Under the pieces are notes generated by a model, which ran no database searches, was not told where the DNA came from, and worked only from the letters and a program-made list of their open reading frames with translations. A program made the translations under genes and the position numbers. Source: Saccharolobus shibatae B12 (lineage in GTDB: Archaea > Thermoproteota > Thermoprotei_A > Sulfolobales > Sulfolobaceae). From it: a DNA stretch of 64,000 bases. Below are positions 41,217 through 50,914 of the stretch, in pieces (positions within the stretch are counted from its first letter, which is position 1; every line of letters begins with the position of its first letter). The DNA is taken from assembly GCF_019175345.1 (NCBI RefSeq), contig NZ_CP077717.1, positions 1,030,001 to 1,094,000 of the forward strand, read 5' to 3'.

Positions 41217-41756
41217 GTCCTCTTTTTTGTCTATATCTATTAAAACACCTTCGCTACATTCTACAAAACATAATTCTTCCATTCTCATTTTATTTAGTAT
41301 AACTTTTGCCCCTACATCTCCTCTTAATTTTTCAATCTCATCGAATAAACTTTTGGAAATTAATACCGGGTTTCCCTTTTCTCCTTTATGGGTTGGAATT
41401 ACAGCTTTACAACTTGGCTTAAATGCGCTAATTATCTTGTTAACATCATCTTTAGTCACAAACGGCATATCCCCTAATGCTACCAATACAGCGTCGTAAT
41501 CCTTGAAGAATCTCAACCCAAGCTTTATTGACGTACTTATCCCTTCCTTCCAGAACGGATTATATATTACTATTTGATCCATGAGTAAGGGAAGTAATTC
41601 ATTAACATATTTGCCTACAATAATGACTTTCTCTAAATCTTCATAAATTCCAATAGTTCGCATAATTATAGGGATATTATCTATTTTTGCAAATAACTTA
41701 TCTCCTCCGAATCTCTTTCCCTCCCCTGCTGCCAAAATAATGACTCCTATATTCAT
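41187..41756 (-). CDS. MobA/MocA-like molybdenum cofactor nucleotidyltransferase
   Basis: 189 residues. NTP-binding loop [15 protein letters not shown] at the N-terminus and metal-binding LGDMPFV near residue 95, then [16 protein letters not shown]. Such proteins attach CMP (MocA) or GMP (MobA) to molybdopterin. Location between hydroxylase subunits and CoxG genes argues for the cytidine form used by these enzymes. It is on the strand opposite to the cut genes and converges on cutC. Confidence 0.85.
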
Positions 41757-41782
41757 ATATACTGCTATTCCAAAAGTTACTT

Positions 41783-42202
41783 ATGAAATATGAGGGTTCA
41801 ATCAGCTTAAACGCGACTAAGGATCAAATACTCAAACTACTGGATAATCCAGATCAGGTAGCACAGTGTTTTCCAGGGATAAAGAGTTTTACCAAGGAGG
41901 GTGAAGAGTACAAGGTAGTGGGAGTAACCGGGATCGGGTTCATAAAAGGAGAATATAAGGCGAATGTGAGATTTGAGAAGATAGATGAAAATAAGAGAAA
42001 AATTATTGCTAAAGGTACTGGAATGAATAGTAACGTGGATATAGATGCAATAGCCGAGGCTCTAGATGGTAAGATAAACTATTCAGCAGATGTGAAAGTG
42101 GCAGGAGTTTTAGCGTCTGTAGGCGCAAGATTAATGGGTAGTGCAGTAGAGAAGATCATCAATGACTTGTTCAATTGTATAAAGGAGAGGGTGATAAAAT
42201 GA
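41783..42202 (+). CDS. CoxG-family SRPBCC protein, copy 1
   Basis: 139 residues with the CoxG pattern: EGSISLNATKDQILKLLDNPDQVAQCFPGIKSF, then VGVTGIGFIKGEYKANVRFE and INYSADVKVAGVLASVGARLMGSAVEKI. Members accompany molybdo-hydroxylases and are thought to help membrane binding or maturation. It is divergent from the MobA-like gene and its stop overlaps the next gene, also CoxG-like. Confidence 0.85.
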   Translation: MKYEGSISLNATKDQILKLLDNPDQVAQCFPGIKSFTKEGEEYKVVGVTGIGFIKGEYKANVRFEKIDENKRKIIAKGTGMNSNVDIDAIAEALDGKINYSADVKVAGVLASVGARLMGSAVEKIINDLFNCIKERVIK

Positions 42203-42606
42203 CAAAAACTGAAGGAGAAATTGTTATAAAGGATCCAAATAAGGCCAAACAGTTTTTTTCAGATTATAAGAACCTATTGACTTGTATTCCTGGGGTAAAA
42301 GAAATAAATGGGAATAGCTTCAAGGCTTATGTTAAATTCTCATTTTTAACTATTGAAATTAATGGGACAGTAAAAAAACACGAAATTAATGGGGATAACA
42401 TAGATACGTTAATTATCATTGAGGGACCCGGTATAATAGCAAACATAAACACATTACTTACAATTCTTGGAAATAAAATCAAATGGAGTAGTGATTATGA
42501 AGTGGGCGGACCATTAGCAAATAGTTTAAAGAAGCATATAGGTTCACAAGCAGAGGAAATATCAAAGCAGATTATAGAGTGTAGTGTAGGGAAAATTAAC
42601 CAATAG
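42199..42606 (+). CDS. CoxG-family SRPBCC protein, copy 2
   Basis: 135 residues from the ATG at 42199 (ATGA overlap with copy 1). The same START-like layout, EGEIVIKDPNKAKQFFSDYKNLLTCIPGVKEI, then IKWSSDYEVGGPLANSLKKHIGSQAEEI, but considerably diverged. Tandem CoxG genes suggest two different hydroxylase partners or a heterodimer. The 3' end overlaps the convergent GTPase gene by 11 nt. Confidence 0.75.
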   Translation: MTKTEGEIVIKDPNKAKQFFSDYKNLLTCIPGVKEINGNSFKAYVKFSFLTIEINGTVKKHEINGDNIDTLIIIEGPGIIANINTLLTILGNKIKWSSDYEVGGPLANSLKKHIGSQAEEISKQIIECSVGKINQ

Positions 42607-44167
42607 GTTCCAATACAATACCTACACCTCTAGTTCTACCTTCTCTGAATACGAAAATTTGTCCCCTCTCTAAGTATTCTGGCCTATACAGAAAATGCAA
42701 TACTATTTCACTCGTATCGCCAGTTCTTAGAAACCCACTCTGAATTCTCTCAAACTTTACCGCTTGCCTTATTGTATAGGAGTGAAGGGTAGCAACATAA
42801 CCTTCTCTAATGGTAGTTGGATGGTGAAGTATGAACACTCTCGCCTTAAATCTTCTAACTACCTTAGGTATTCCCTTCACCATTACCATTCCTTTTCTAA
42901 GACTCTCCTTTTCAATACCTTGAATAGCAAATGTTGCTATATTCCCAGCCAAAACGGAATCCACAAATACCTTATTTACTTGTATACTCTTTATCTTAAC
43001 CTCCTTAAATTCTCCTAACTTATTGGGCCCAATTAATACAGACTCATTACTCTTAAGCTTACCTCTCACAACGGAACCAAGTACAACAGTACCTACTCCA
43101 GTTACGTTATATACTTCATCAATATACACTAGTGGTGTCTCTTTCTCATCTAAATTCTTAGTCTCCGGAGGTAATAGGTTTAGGAATTTTATAAGTAAAT
43201 CTAAACCTTTTCCACTTACATTCGATATTCTAAAAATAGGAACCACACGCTTAGTCTTTATAGCCAAAATTGAATTTACAACATCGTCCTCATCCTCAAC
43301 TTCTAGAGCCAATCTATTAATTCCGGGAATTTTTAAAACGTTTTTAATATCATTAACTATACCTTTTACCCTATCTTCTGGGTATTTATCCACCTTAGTA
43401 ATAACTACAAATATAGGAAATTTTAATATTGAAGCTAAGGCTAAGTGTTCTTTGCCCATTATACTTAACCCATCATCAGCTCCAACTACTAGCATAACGT
43501 AATTTACCTCATAACCTAATAATCCTTTTAGAGTGGTTCTAAGGTATCTCTCATGCCCTCCAAGATCAATAAGTCTAACTATCTTAGTACTCTTAATCGT
43601 TGTTTCCGCCTCGTCAAGTGGATCCTTTAATTGCCAATTCACTATCTTACCGCTATCGTCAAATCCGATCACTCTCAATGTAATGGAAGATGTTCTACCA
43701 GATAGAACTTCATGGAGATGCCTTGCAATTGCTGTTCGTAAACCTCCATTTCCATCATCCAATCTTCCTAGAACTAACGCACCAGTTACAGTACTTTTCC
43801 CTGCATTTACATGACCCATTACTGCAACGTTGACCTCCACTGGTAAATTCTCCTTATATCTCCTAACTAGAAGTTCAGCCACGTATTTATCCTTTCTTAC
43901 TTCAACGTCTCTTCTATACACAATTTTAGCGTTTACTAGCTTAGCAATCATATCTAGAGTAGCTATACTTTCCTCTAATTCACTCTTGGATAACCCTATT
44001 ATTTCCCCCTCATTACTTACACCTATAACGTAAAATGCTTCCCCATCACCTTCCTCTAATCTGTACTTCATTTGAGAAGCTAATTCTTGAAGACGCTCTG
44101 GCGTCACGCCAGAAAGAATAAGCTTATATTCTACTTTTCCTTCTTCATTTTCTCGGGGTAATTTCAT
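42596..44167 (-). CDS. GTPBP1-like translational GTPase
   Basis: 523 residues. A ~110-residue N-terminal region precedes an EF-Tu-type G domain: G1 GHVNAGKST, G3 DLGGHE, G4 TKVD. beta-barrel domains follow (VLGSVVRGKLKSNESVLIGP, then a C-terminal barrel ending RTRGVGIVLEP). This matches archaeal/eukaryal GTPBP1/2-like proteins, linked in eukaryotes to ribosome rescue and mRNA decay. It stands alone between the CoxG pair and ZPR1; archaeal function is not established. Confidence 0.85.
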   Translation of the reverse strand: MKLPRENEEGKVEYKLILSGVTPERLQELASQMKYRLEEGDGEAFYVIGVSNEGEIIGLSKSELEESIATLDMIAKLVNAKIVYRRDVEVRKDKYVAELLVRRYKENLPVEVNVAVMGHVNAGKSTVTGALVLGRLDDGNGGLRTAIARHLHEVLSGRTSSITLRVIGFDDSGKIVNWQLKDPLDEAETTIKSTKIVRLIDLGGHERYLRTTLKGLLGYEVNYVMLVVGADDGLSIMGKEHLALASILKFPIFVVITKVDKYPEDRVKGIVNDIKNVLKIPGINRLALEVEDEDDVVNSILAIKTKRVVPIFRISNVSGKGLDLLIKFLNLLPPETKNLDEKETPLVYIDEVYNVTGVGTVVLGSVVRGKLKSNESVLIGPNKLGEFKEVKIKSIQVNKVFVDSVLAGNIATFAIQGIEKESLRKGMVMVKGIPKVVRRFKARVFILHHPTTIREGYVATLHSYTIRQAVKFERIQSGFLRTGDTSEIVLHFLYRPEYLERGQIFVFREGRTRGVGIVLEPIG

Positions 44168-44235
44168 TACATCACATCACTTTAACAAGTATTAAATTTG
44201 TGAACAACTAAATAAATTTTAATAGGGGATTGTTA

Positions 44236-44754
44236 ATGTCTGAGGAACCTAAGGTAATATTTGAAGAGACACTTGTATGCCCAGTTTGCAAATCAAAGAC
44301 CTTTAAGGCAATAGACTACCTATATGATACTCCACATGCTGGAAAGTTAATTTTATCAAATTGGTACTGTGAAAATTGTGGGTATAGATTTAGAGATGTT
44401 AAACCATATGAAGCTAGAGAACCCCGGGTAATTGAGATGAGGATAGAAAACGAGGACGATCTGAGAACAATAATATATAGATCTGCTTTTGCTAAAGTAA
44501 CAATACCGGAATTAGGAATAGAAATAGAACCAGCTGGTATGTCTCAAGGTTATGTCTCTACAATTGAGGGAGTTCTAGAGATAATACTAGATAAAGTAGG
44601 AGACTTCTGTGATAAGGAATGTGAAAATAGAATAAGATTAGCAATGGAAGGTAAAATTAAATTTACATTAGTACTTGAGGATGAATTCGGATTAAGCTTC
44701 ATAAAATCAGAAAAGGCAACAGTAAAACCACTTATTTTAACTAATTCTGATTAA
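44236..44754 (+). CDS. ZPR1-type zinc-finger protein
   Basis: 172 residues from the ATG at 44236 (an upstream TTG at 44230 is unlikely). An N-terminal zinc finger (CPVCKS ... CENCGY) and the ZPR1 beta domain (TIPELGIEIEPAGMSQGYVSTIEGVL) form one module; eukaryotic ZPR1 has two. Eukaryotic ZPR1 chaperones newly made eEF1A; the archaeal single-module form is widespread. Divergent from the translational GTPase, perhaps reflecting a shared link to elongation factors. Confidence 0.85.
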   Translation: MSEEPKVIFEETLVCPVCKSKTFKAIDYLYDTPHAGKLILSNWYCENCGYRFRDVKPYEAREPRVIEMRIENEDDLRTIIYRSAFAKVTIPELGIEIEPAGMSQGYVSTIEGVLEIILDKVGDFCDKECENRIRLAMEGKIKFTLVLEDEFGLSFIKSEKATVKPLILTNSD

Positions 44755-44770
44755 GTTAGGGAAAAAATAA

Positions 44771-45301
44771 TTACTCAACTTTTATTTCAACACCAGAATC
44801 TGACGAAGGGCTTTTCTTCTTTAAAGTTATCTCTAAGACTCCATTCTTAAAATTAGCCTTAGCCGACTTCTCGTCTACTTCTGCTGGTAAATCAATCTCC
44901 TTATAGTATTGTCTATCCTCTGATTTGGCTGTAATCACTAATTTCTTTCCACCATTTGTCACCTTGACTTTAATATCATCTTTGTTAACGCCAGGCACTT
45001 CAGCTACTACCTTAATTTCATCACCTTTCTCAATAACGTCAGCTAATGGTTCACGTTCTTCAGATATCATTGGCTTACCTCTGATTTTCCTAACGTTACC
45101 GAATTCCTCTATTTTCGGCACGCCGTCTGGCCCTACGGTTATTCTAAATCCGTAAACGTATGGCCCAAATTGCTTAACTTCCTCTCCTTTGCCTCTGAAA
45201 CCTCTCATAAATTCCCTCTCAATTCTCTCGAACTCTTCTTCCATCTCCCTTATCCATTCGTCCATTAAATCAAAAATATCCTTTTCTTCCTTCTTAGGCA
45301 T
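44771..45301 (-). CDS. hsp20: Small heat-shock protein Hsp20
   Basis: 176 residues, same size as S. solfataricus Hsp20.1. A helical N-terminus rich in Glu (DEWIREMEEEFERIEREFMRGF) is followed by an alpha-crystallin domain (EPLADVIEKGDEIKVVAEVPGVNKDDIKVKV, then FKNGVLEITLKKK). The C-terminal I-x-I/V anchor is VEIKV. ATP-independent holdase, forming large oligomers under heat stress. Confidence 0.93.
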   Translation of the reverse strand: MPKKEEKDIFDLMDEWIREMEEEFERIEREFMRGFRGKGEEVKQFGPYVYGFRITVGPDGVPKIEEFGNVRKIRGKPMISEEREPLADVIEKGDEIKVVAEVPGVNKDDIKVKVTNGGKKLVITAKSEDRQYYKEIDLPAEVDEKSAKANFKNGVLEITLKKKSPSSDSGVEIKVE

Positions 45302-45373
45302 GGATTATCGTTATATATTGTGAAAATATAGTTTTAAAGTTTCTTACGTTCCTCAACAAGTGTATCTCGATAT

Positions 45374-45802
45374 TTATAATTCCTTTGGTTGTACCAATTC
45401 AAGTAGTACTCCCATAACGCTCTTTGGATGTACAAAAGCTACTAGGTGTCCTCTTGCCCCCTTTCTCGGGGCGGAATCTACTAATTGAAGTCCTTTAGCT
45501 GTCAATTCCTCTAATGCCTTATTAATATCACTAACTTTTACAGCTAAATGATGTAAACCTTGGCCCCTATTTTTCAGAAACTTAGCCACAGTGTTATTCA
45601 TGTCGTTATGATCGATTGGTTCCAATAACTCTATTGAAGTTTCATTTTCTTCTTCCCCAACTAAAAACGCCACTTTTATCCCTCTCTCTTGAATGATTTC
45701 TTGATGTATCAATTTCATTCCAAAAGTATTTTGATAGAACTTAATTGCTTGGTCTATATCTTCAACTACTATTCCAATATGGTCTAGATTTTCAACCAGC
45801 AC
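45374..45802 (-). CDS. mce: Methylmalonyl-CoA epimerase
   Basis: 142 residues, glyoxalase/VOC fold. DHIGIVVEDIDQAIKFYQNTFGM at the N-terminus, GQGLHHLAVKVSDI in the middle and the metal Glu in GVLLELVQP at the end. It interconverts (S)- and (R)-methylmalonyl-CoA. It is divergent from the mutase gene across a 79-bp gap. The pair serves the 3-hydroxypropionate/4-hydroxybutyrate carbon fixation cycle of Sulfolobales or propionyl-CoA breakdown. Confidence 0.93.
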   Translation of the reverse strand: MLVENLDHIGIVVEDIDQAIKFYQNTFGMKLIHQEIIQERGIKVAFLVGEEENETSIELLEPIDHNDMNNTVAKFLKNRGQGLHHLAVKVSDINKALEELTAKGLQLVDSAPRKGARGHLVAFVHPKSVMGVLLELVQPKEL

Positions 45803-45881
45803 AACGTATTCATATTGTTTAATCTTAAAAGTTTTGTCCTAAAGAAAAAGTTATATACTGTTTATAGGATTTAAACATAAT

Positions 45882-47543
45882 ATGGATCTTGAAGATAGAA
45901 TTAAGGAATGGGAAGAAAAGGTCTATTTAAGTTGGGTGAAGAAGAGGGGAGAGAGGAAAAAGGAATTCAAAACGTTTTCCGGAATACATATTAAACCAGT
46001 TTATACTCCATTGGATGTCAAAGGCAATTACATGGAAAAGTTGGGATTACCGGGTGAGTATCCATTCACAAGGGGAATTTATCCTAACATGTACAGAGGA
46101 AGGATTTGGACAATTAGACAATATGCAGGCTTTGGATCTGCAGAGGAAACGAATTCGAGGTTTAGGAAATTATTGGAAGCAGGACAAACCGGTTTAAGTA
46201 TGGCCTTTGATTTACCTACCCAATTGGGATTAGACCCAGATCATGAATTAGCTTACACAGAGGTTGGAGTTGTTGGGGTCTCCATGTTCCATTGGAAGGA
46301 AATGGATATGGTAATGTCCGGAATACCCCTCGACAAGGTTTCTACTTCAATGACTATAAACGCCACCGCCATGGAATTACTCTCAATGCTGATTACTACT
46401 GCCGAAAGTAGAAATATTGACAAGAATGTTTTAGATGGTACAGTTCAAAATGATATTTTAAAAGAGTATATAGCTAGAAAGAACTTCATATACACACCTT
46501 CGCCCTCAATGAGATACGCTATCGACATTATCGAATACTCCGCTAAATACTTACCAAAATGGCATCCAATAAGCATAAGTGGATATCACATAAGAGAAGC
46601 TGGGGCGGATGCGGTATTGGAATTAGCGTTTACATTGGCGGATGGTATGGAGTATGTCAGAAAAACGATGGAGAGAGGGATTAGCGTGGACGAATTTGCA
46701 CCACATTTATCCTTCTTCTTCGCAGCTTACTCAGATATATTCGAGGAAGTTGCTAAATTTAGAGCTGCCCGAAGAATGTGGGCGAAAATAATGAAAGAAA
46801 TGTTTAACGCTAAGAAACTTGAGTCAATGATGTTAAGGTTCCATACACAAACTGGAGGGGCTGAATTAACTGCACAACAGCCGGAAATAAACATTATAAG
46901 GACTACATTACAAGCATTAGCCGCTGTATTGGGTGGAACCCAAAGCTTGCACGTTAATTCATATGATGAAGCATTAGCGTTACCCACTGAGAAAGCCGCT
47001 AAGATTGCAATAAGAGTTCAGCAGATAATAGCGAATGAGAGTGGAGCTGCCGATGTAGCGGATCCATTGGGAGGCTCATATTACATAGAGTGGCTGACCG
47101 ATGAAATAGAGGAGAGAGCGTGGAAGATTATAGACCAAGTAGAAAAAATGGGTGGTATGATAAAAGCCATAGAAAATGGGTATCCGCAAGCGCAGATAGC
47201 TGAAAGCGCGTATAGAATACAGAAGAGAATAGAAGAGGGTGACCTCGGAAAAGTTGGTGTTAATATGTATTATGAACCAGAGTGGATTGGAACAACTGAA
47301 ATATTTAGAGTAAATCCAGAGGTTAGGGAGAGGGTTATTTCAAGGTTAAAGAAGTATAAACAAGAAAGAGACAGCATGAAAGTTAGGGATAGTCTCAATA
47401 ATCTACGGAAAGTTGCTGAAAAAGAGAATGAGAATTTGTTCCCATACATGATTGATGCCATAAGGGCAGGGGCAACAGTAGGGGAGACCAGTGGTGTTTT
47501 ACGAGATATTTGGGGAGAATATAAAGAACCTTCTATTTTCTGA
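45882..47543 (+). CDS. mutB: Methylmalonyl-CoA mutase large subunit (catalytic domain)
   Basis: 553 residues. The N-terminal TIM-barrel part of mutase only: YAGFGSAEETNSRFRKLLEAGQTGLSMAFDLPTQ, then SISGYHIREAGADAVLELAFTL and GGTQSLHVNSYDEALALPTEKAAKIA. The B12-binding domain with DxHxxG is absent and must be a separate small subunit, as in other archaea. Converts methylmalonyl-CoA to succinyl-CoA. It converges with the PRTase gene (11-nt overlap). Confidence 0.95.
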   Translation: MDLEDRIKEWEEKVYLSWVKKRGERKKEFKTFSGIHIKPVYTPLDVKGNYMEKLGLPGEYPFTRGIYPNMYRGRIWTIRQYAGFGSAEETNSRFRKLLEAGQTGLSMAFDLPTQLGLDPDHELAYTEVGVVGVSMFHWKEMDMVMSGIPLDKVSTSMTINATAMELLSMLITTAESRNIDKNVLDGTVQNDILKEYIARKNFIYTPSPSMRYAIDIIEYSAKYLPKWHPISISGYHIREAGADAVLELAFTLADGMEYVRKTMERGISVDEFAPHLSFFFAAYSDIFEEVAKFRAARRMWAKIMKEMFNAKKLESMMLRFHTQTGGAELTAQQPEINIIRTTLQALAAVLGGTQSLHVNSYDEALALPTEKAAKIAIRVQQIIANESGAADVADPLGGSYYIEWLTDEIEERAWKIIDQVEKMGGMIKAIENGYPQAQIAESAYRIQKRIEEGDLGKVGVNMYYEPEWIGTTEIFRVNPEVRERVISRLKKYKQERDSMKVRDSLNNLRKVAEKENENLFPYMIDAIRAGATVGETSGVLRDIWGEYKEPSIF

Positions 47544-48072
47544 TCTTTAATAATTGATTATACAAGTCGAAGAATCTCTCCTTTTTGTTAACGGGAACAT
47601 CATTATTTTCCCTAACAACATCCCATTTATCCCATGGGAAAATTATCCACTTATCAATTTGTTTGTAATAGAAATCCGGAACCCTCTTGGACCAAGGTTT
47701 TAAGTATAAAGTTGCAGTCATTACTTTAGCTGGATTAAACATGGTTATAACATTACTAACCGCCTCCAAGGTTTCGCCGGTATCAGCAACATCATCAACT
47801 ACTAGGACTTTCTTCCCCTCTAAAGAATCAGTGTATACAGATCTGATGACTGGCTTACTTTCAGTTTTTCCAACGCTACGATAAAATTTTATATCTATAT
47901 ACCTTATTACTTTCAAATCTAATAAGTCAGAAAGAAGTTTAGCTGGTACAATTCCACCCGTCAATACCGCGACCAGAACATCTGGAATATAATTATTTTT
48001 AACTAATGCTTCACCTATCGAAAAAACCGCGTCTTCTATTTCGTCCCATGATGGAATATGATATTCAACCAT
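47533..48072 (-). CDS. 6-oxopurine phosphoribosyltransferase
   Basis: 179 residues. PRPP motif VLVVDDVADTGETLE and the N-terminal VLTGGIVPAKLLSDLL. In S. solfataricus the paralog pair is, as I recall, an adenine enzyme (the 13.2-kb gene here) and a hypoxanthine/guanine/xanthine enzyme (this one). The shorter C-terminus fits that division. It overlaps the upstream phosphodiesterase gene by 8 nt, suggesting joint nucleotide salvage. Confidence 0.85.
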   Translation of the reverse strand: MVEYHIPSWDEIEDAVFSIGEALVKNNYIPDVLVAVLTGGIVPAKLLSDLLDLKVIRYIDIKFYRSVGKTESKPVIRSVYTDSLEGKKVLVVDDVADTGETLEAVSNVITMFNPAKVMTATLYLKPWSKRVPDFYYKQIDKWIIFPWDKWDVVRENNDVPVNKKERFFDLYNQLLKIRK

Positions 48073-49165
48073 TCAAGACCACCAAAGGTATCTCAAATTC
48101 CTCTTGCAATAGTCCTCCATGATGCCCTTTAAGTTTATCATACTCGTCTTTTTCCTTAAAAATAAATATGAATGCTCGGTAATCGGTAGGAACTGCAATG
48201 TAGTCAGGTAAGACGGAAACATCATTAATTTTTCCTAATAGTTTTTCGAAATCGGTTTTTCCAAATATTTTAAGACTTTCATACTTTCTGCTGAGATAGG
48301 TTGAAACGTCATATCTGGTTCTTAAAAATATTGCCCTGGAGTCTCCGTATGGAGGAACATCAAGCATATTAAGTAGGTCTTGGTCATTGTTGAAGAGTAT
48401 AGTTTCAGAAACTGGAACGTGACCATGATCTGCTGTTATTATAAAACTATATTTCTTATGTTTTTGTGAAATCTCTGAGATGCTGATCAGAATATCTCTT
48501 GCGGATTTAATGGTAGGATCTGTATACGGCCCATATTTATGAGATAAAGTATCCACATCCGGAACGTAGAAGTAGATAAAGTCATATGCGTCTTGTTGTA
48601 AAATCTGTGAGAGCTGATAAAATGCATCCCAAAAGTTAACATAAGTTTTCGACTCACCAGAAGCTCCATGTGTAGCATTGCTAAACTCGGTATTTTCAAT
48701 TCCCTTAGGCACTATGGATATAGTCTTCTTACCTTGAACTTCTTTCAAATAGCCTTTAACATAAGGAAACGATGAAGAAAAAGGTACGGAATCTCTTATG
48801 GAATCTCTATCACTTACCGTAGGATAAGTATAACGTAGAGTATTTACGATTCCTCCTAACCTCTTTGAGAAGGTATTATAACCTAAAACGCCATGCTCAC
48901 CAGGCGTTGATGCGGTGAATAATGTTGTCAATACAGTAGATGTTGTGGATGGAAAAACACTTGTTATCTTTGTTGCTTGTAAATTTACCCCAGTTTGATT
49001 AAATATATTCCAACCTAGACCATCAAATAATGCTAAAACCAATTTACTATTAACGTTTAAATTCATCTTATTCAAACATTGCCTCTGAACTCCAAGGTAT
49101 TCAGCTATAAAACAAGATAACGTGTAAATATTCTCTCCATAATAGTCTGGTAATATCAGATCCAT
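48065..49165 (-). CDS. Alkaline-phosphatase-fold phosphodiesterase / nucleotide pyrophosphatase
   Basis: 366 residues from the ATG at 49165. Two ATGs further upstream are in frame, but a TATA-like AATACTTATAAC about 25 nt before 49165 supports this start. KLVLALFDGLGWNIF holds the first metal Asp, VFPSTTSTVLTTLFT the nucleophile Thr, YVPDVDTLSHKYG and ITADHGHVP the remaining Asp/His ligands. It likely hydrolyses nucleotide or phosphodiester substrates; localisation appears cytoplasmic as no signal is seen. Coupled to the PRTase gene. Confidence 0.85.
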   Translation of the reverse strand: MDLILPDYYGENIYTLSCFIAEYLGVQRQCLNKMNLNVNSKLVLALFDGLGWNIFNQTGVNLQATKITSVFPSTTSTVLTTLFTASTPGEHGVLGYNTFSKRLGGIVNTLRYTYPTVSDRDSIRDSVPFSSSFPYVKGYLKEVQGKKTISIVPKGIENTEFSNATHGASGESKTYVNFWDAFYQLSQILQQDAYDFIYFYVPDVDTLSHKYGPYTDPTIKSARDILISISEISQKHKKYSFIITADHGHVPVSETILFNNDQDLLNMLDVPPYGDSRAIFLRTRYDVSTYLSRKYESLKIFGKTDFEKLLGKINDVSVLPDYIAVPTDYRAFIFIFKEKDEYDKLKGHHGGLLQEEFEIPLVVLNG

Positions 49166-49208
49166 ATTTGCAATAAGGTTATAAGTATTTATTTTTAAGT
49201 TTAAGTTA

Positions 49209-49361
49209 ATGTTACCCATAACAGTATTGGCTACGGCCACAAAAACTATAACACCACTTGTTCAAACGATTGAAACATTTACATATATCTCCATAGGATT
49301 TGGGGCTTTAGGAGTTGCAATAGGATTTCTAGTATGGCTAACTATCAGGCGAGTTAAATGA
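49209..49361 (+). CDS. 50-residue single-pass membrane protein
   Basis: ATG at 49209 to TGA at 49361, overlapping the next gene by ATGA. A 28-residue polar N-terminus rich in Thr is followed by one helix (YISIGFGALGVAIGFLVWL) and a basic end (TIRRVK), so the N-terminus probably faces outside. Coupling to the FAD oxidoreductase suggests a membrane tether or accessory subunit. Too short for usual ORF cut-offs. Confidence 0.6.
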   Translation: MLPITVLATATKTITPLVQTIETFTYISIGFGALGVAIGFLVWLTIRRVK

Positions 49362-50914
49362 TAGATGTAGCAATTATTGGTGGGGGGCATAATGGACTAG
49401 TCACAGCAGCATATCTAGCCAAGGCTGGACTAAAAGTGGCTGTATTTGAGAGAAGGGAAATAGTAGGTGGTGCGTCGATTACTGAGGAGTTATGGCAAGG
49501 TATCAAAGTTTCCACTGGTGCTTATGTGCTTAGCCTATTGAGACCTAAGATAATAGAGGAATTAAAACTAAGAGAGTTTGGATTAAAGGTTTATTTAAAA
49601 GATCCGGGATTATTTTTGCCATTTGAAAACGGTAAAAAATTATACATTTGGTCAAGTCTAGAAAAAACTAAGAAAGAAATAGAAAAGTTCTCGAAAAACG
49701 ATGCAAAGAATTATGAAAAATGGGTTAAATTCTGGGACGTATTCGCTGAGATGGCAGATTTCTTGATGTTAAACCCTCCTCCACATATAGATGAGGCTAA
49801 GAACTTACTTGATATGTTTAAGGGAAACGTGAATGAAGAATTAGCGCTAAGTTTCTTAAGAACTTTCATACAAGATGCGAAATCATTACTTGACGAGTAT
49901 TTCGAAACAGATGAAGTTAAGTCAGCATTGGCAGAAGACTCTGTAGTAGGAACCTTTGCCTCACCCTCAACTCCGGGAACGGCATATGTGCTTGCTCATC
50001 ATGTTATAGGTGAAGTAAATGGCGTGAAAGGAGCTTGGGGTTACGTAGAAGGAGGAATGGGAGGTGTAACTCAAGCTCTTAAAAGATCAGCTGAACACCT
50101 TGGGGTTGAGATTTACACTAATGCAGAAGTTGATGAGATATTGGTAAAAAATGGAAAGGTAAAAGGTATCAAACTGAAAAGTGGAAAAATAATAAACGCT
50201 AAAATTGTCGTTTCAAATGCTGATCCTAAAACAACGTTCTTTAAACTTTTAAGAAATGCTGAGTTAGAGGAAGATTTCATTAGAAGGGTAAGATCTTTGA
50301 AAAACATTGGTATATCATTTAAGATCGTTGGATATTTAGAGGAATTACCAGATTTTGGTAATGGCAAGAGCCTATTACCAGAACATGTAGCTTCTGAATT
50401 GATAATGCCAAACATGAAATACATAGAGAAAGCTTATGACGATGCTAGAACATTAGGATACTCTAGGGAACCTTGGCTTTCCATTAACATTCAGTCCTCC
50501 GTAGACCCTACAGTAGCCCCTCAAGGTAAGTTCTCCTTCTCCATATTTGGGCAATATTTGGTTTACGATATTAAGAAAAATGATGAAATGAAAGATAAAA
50601 TTGCTGAAATAACTTTTGAGAAAATTAGGGAATTTGCACCTAATTTCAAACCTATTAAATATGAGGTTTTAACACCATTAGACATTGAGAGGAGATTTGG
50701 AATTAATGGAGGGAATATTTTCCACTTGGACATGACTCCAGATCAATTATACTTCTTCCGGCCATTAATAGGTTATAGTGATTATAAAACGCCAATAAAG
50801 GGACTTTACCTTTGTGGATCTGGGACTCATCCTGGTGGAGGTGTTACCGGCGCTCCTGGTTATAATGCTCACGTTAAAATTCTAGAAGATCTAAGAAAAG
50901 GTATTTACAAGTAG
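49358..50914 (+). CDS. Phytoene-desaturase-like FAD oxidoreductase
   Basis: 518 residues. The dinucleotide-binding motif IIGGGHNGLVTAAYLAKAG and GGASITEELWQG at the N-terminus belong to the CrtI/PYROXD2 group. The C-terminal FAD motif is LYLCGSGTHPGGGVTGAPGYNA. Candidate activities are carotenoid or other isoprenoid desaturation. No other carotenoid genes are in the window, so the substrate is open. Translationally coupled to the tiny membrane protein upstream. Confidence 0.85.
   Translation: MIDVAIIGGGHNGLVTAAYLAKAGLKVAVFERREIVGGASITEELWQGIKVSTGAYVLSLLRPKIIEELKLREFGLKVYLKDPGLFLPFENGKKLYIWSSLEKTKKEIEKFSKNDAKNYEKWVKFWDVFAEMADFLMLNPPPHIDEAKNLLDMFKGNVNEELALSFLRTFIQDAKSLLDEYFETDEVKSALAEDSVVGTFASPSTPGTAYVLAHHVIGEVNGVKGAWGYVEGGMGGVTQALKRSAEHLGVEIYTNAEVDEILVKNGKVKGIKLKSGKIINAKIVVSNADPKTTFFKLLRNAELEEDFIRRVRSLKNIGISFKIVGYLEELPDFGNGKSLLPEHVASELIMPNMKYIEKAYDDARTLGYSREPWLSINIQSSVDPTVAPQGKFSFSIFGQYLVYDIKKNDEMKDKIAEITFEKIREFAPNFKPIKYEVLTPLDIERRFGINGGNIFHLDMTPDQLYFFRPLIGYSDYKTPIKGLYLCGSGTHPGGGVTGAPGYNAHVKILEDLRKGIYK

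Noticed and set aside
43023-44033. Three plus-strand ORFs of 67-159 residues
   Set aside because: Antisense shadows of the GTPBP1-like GTPase, which has clear G-motifs on the other strand.
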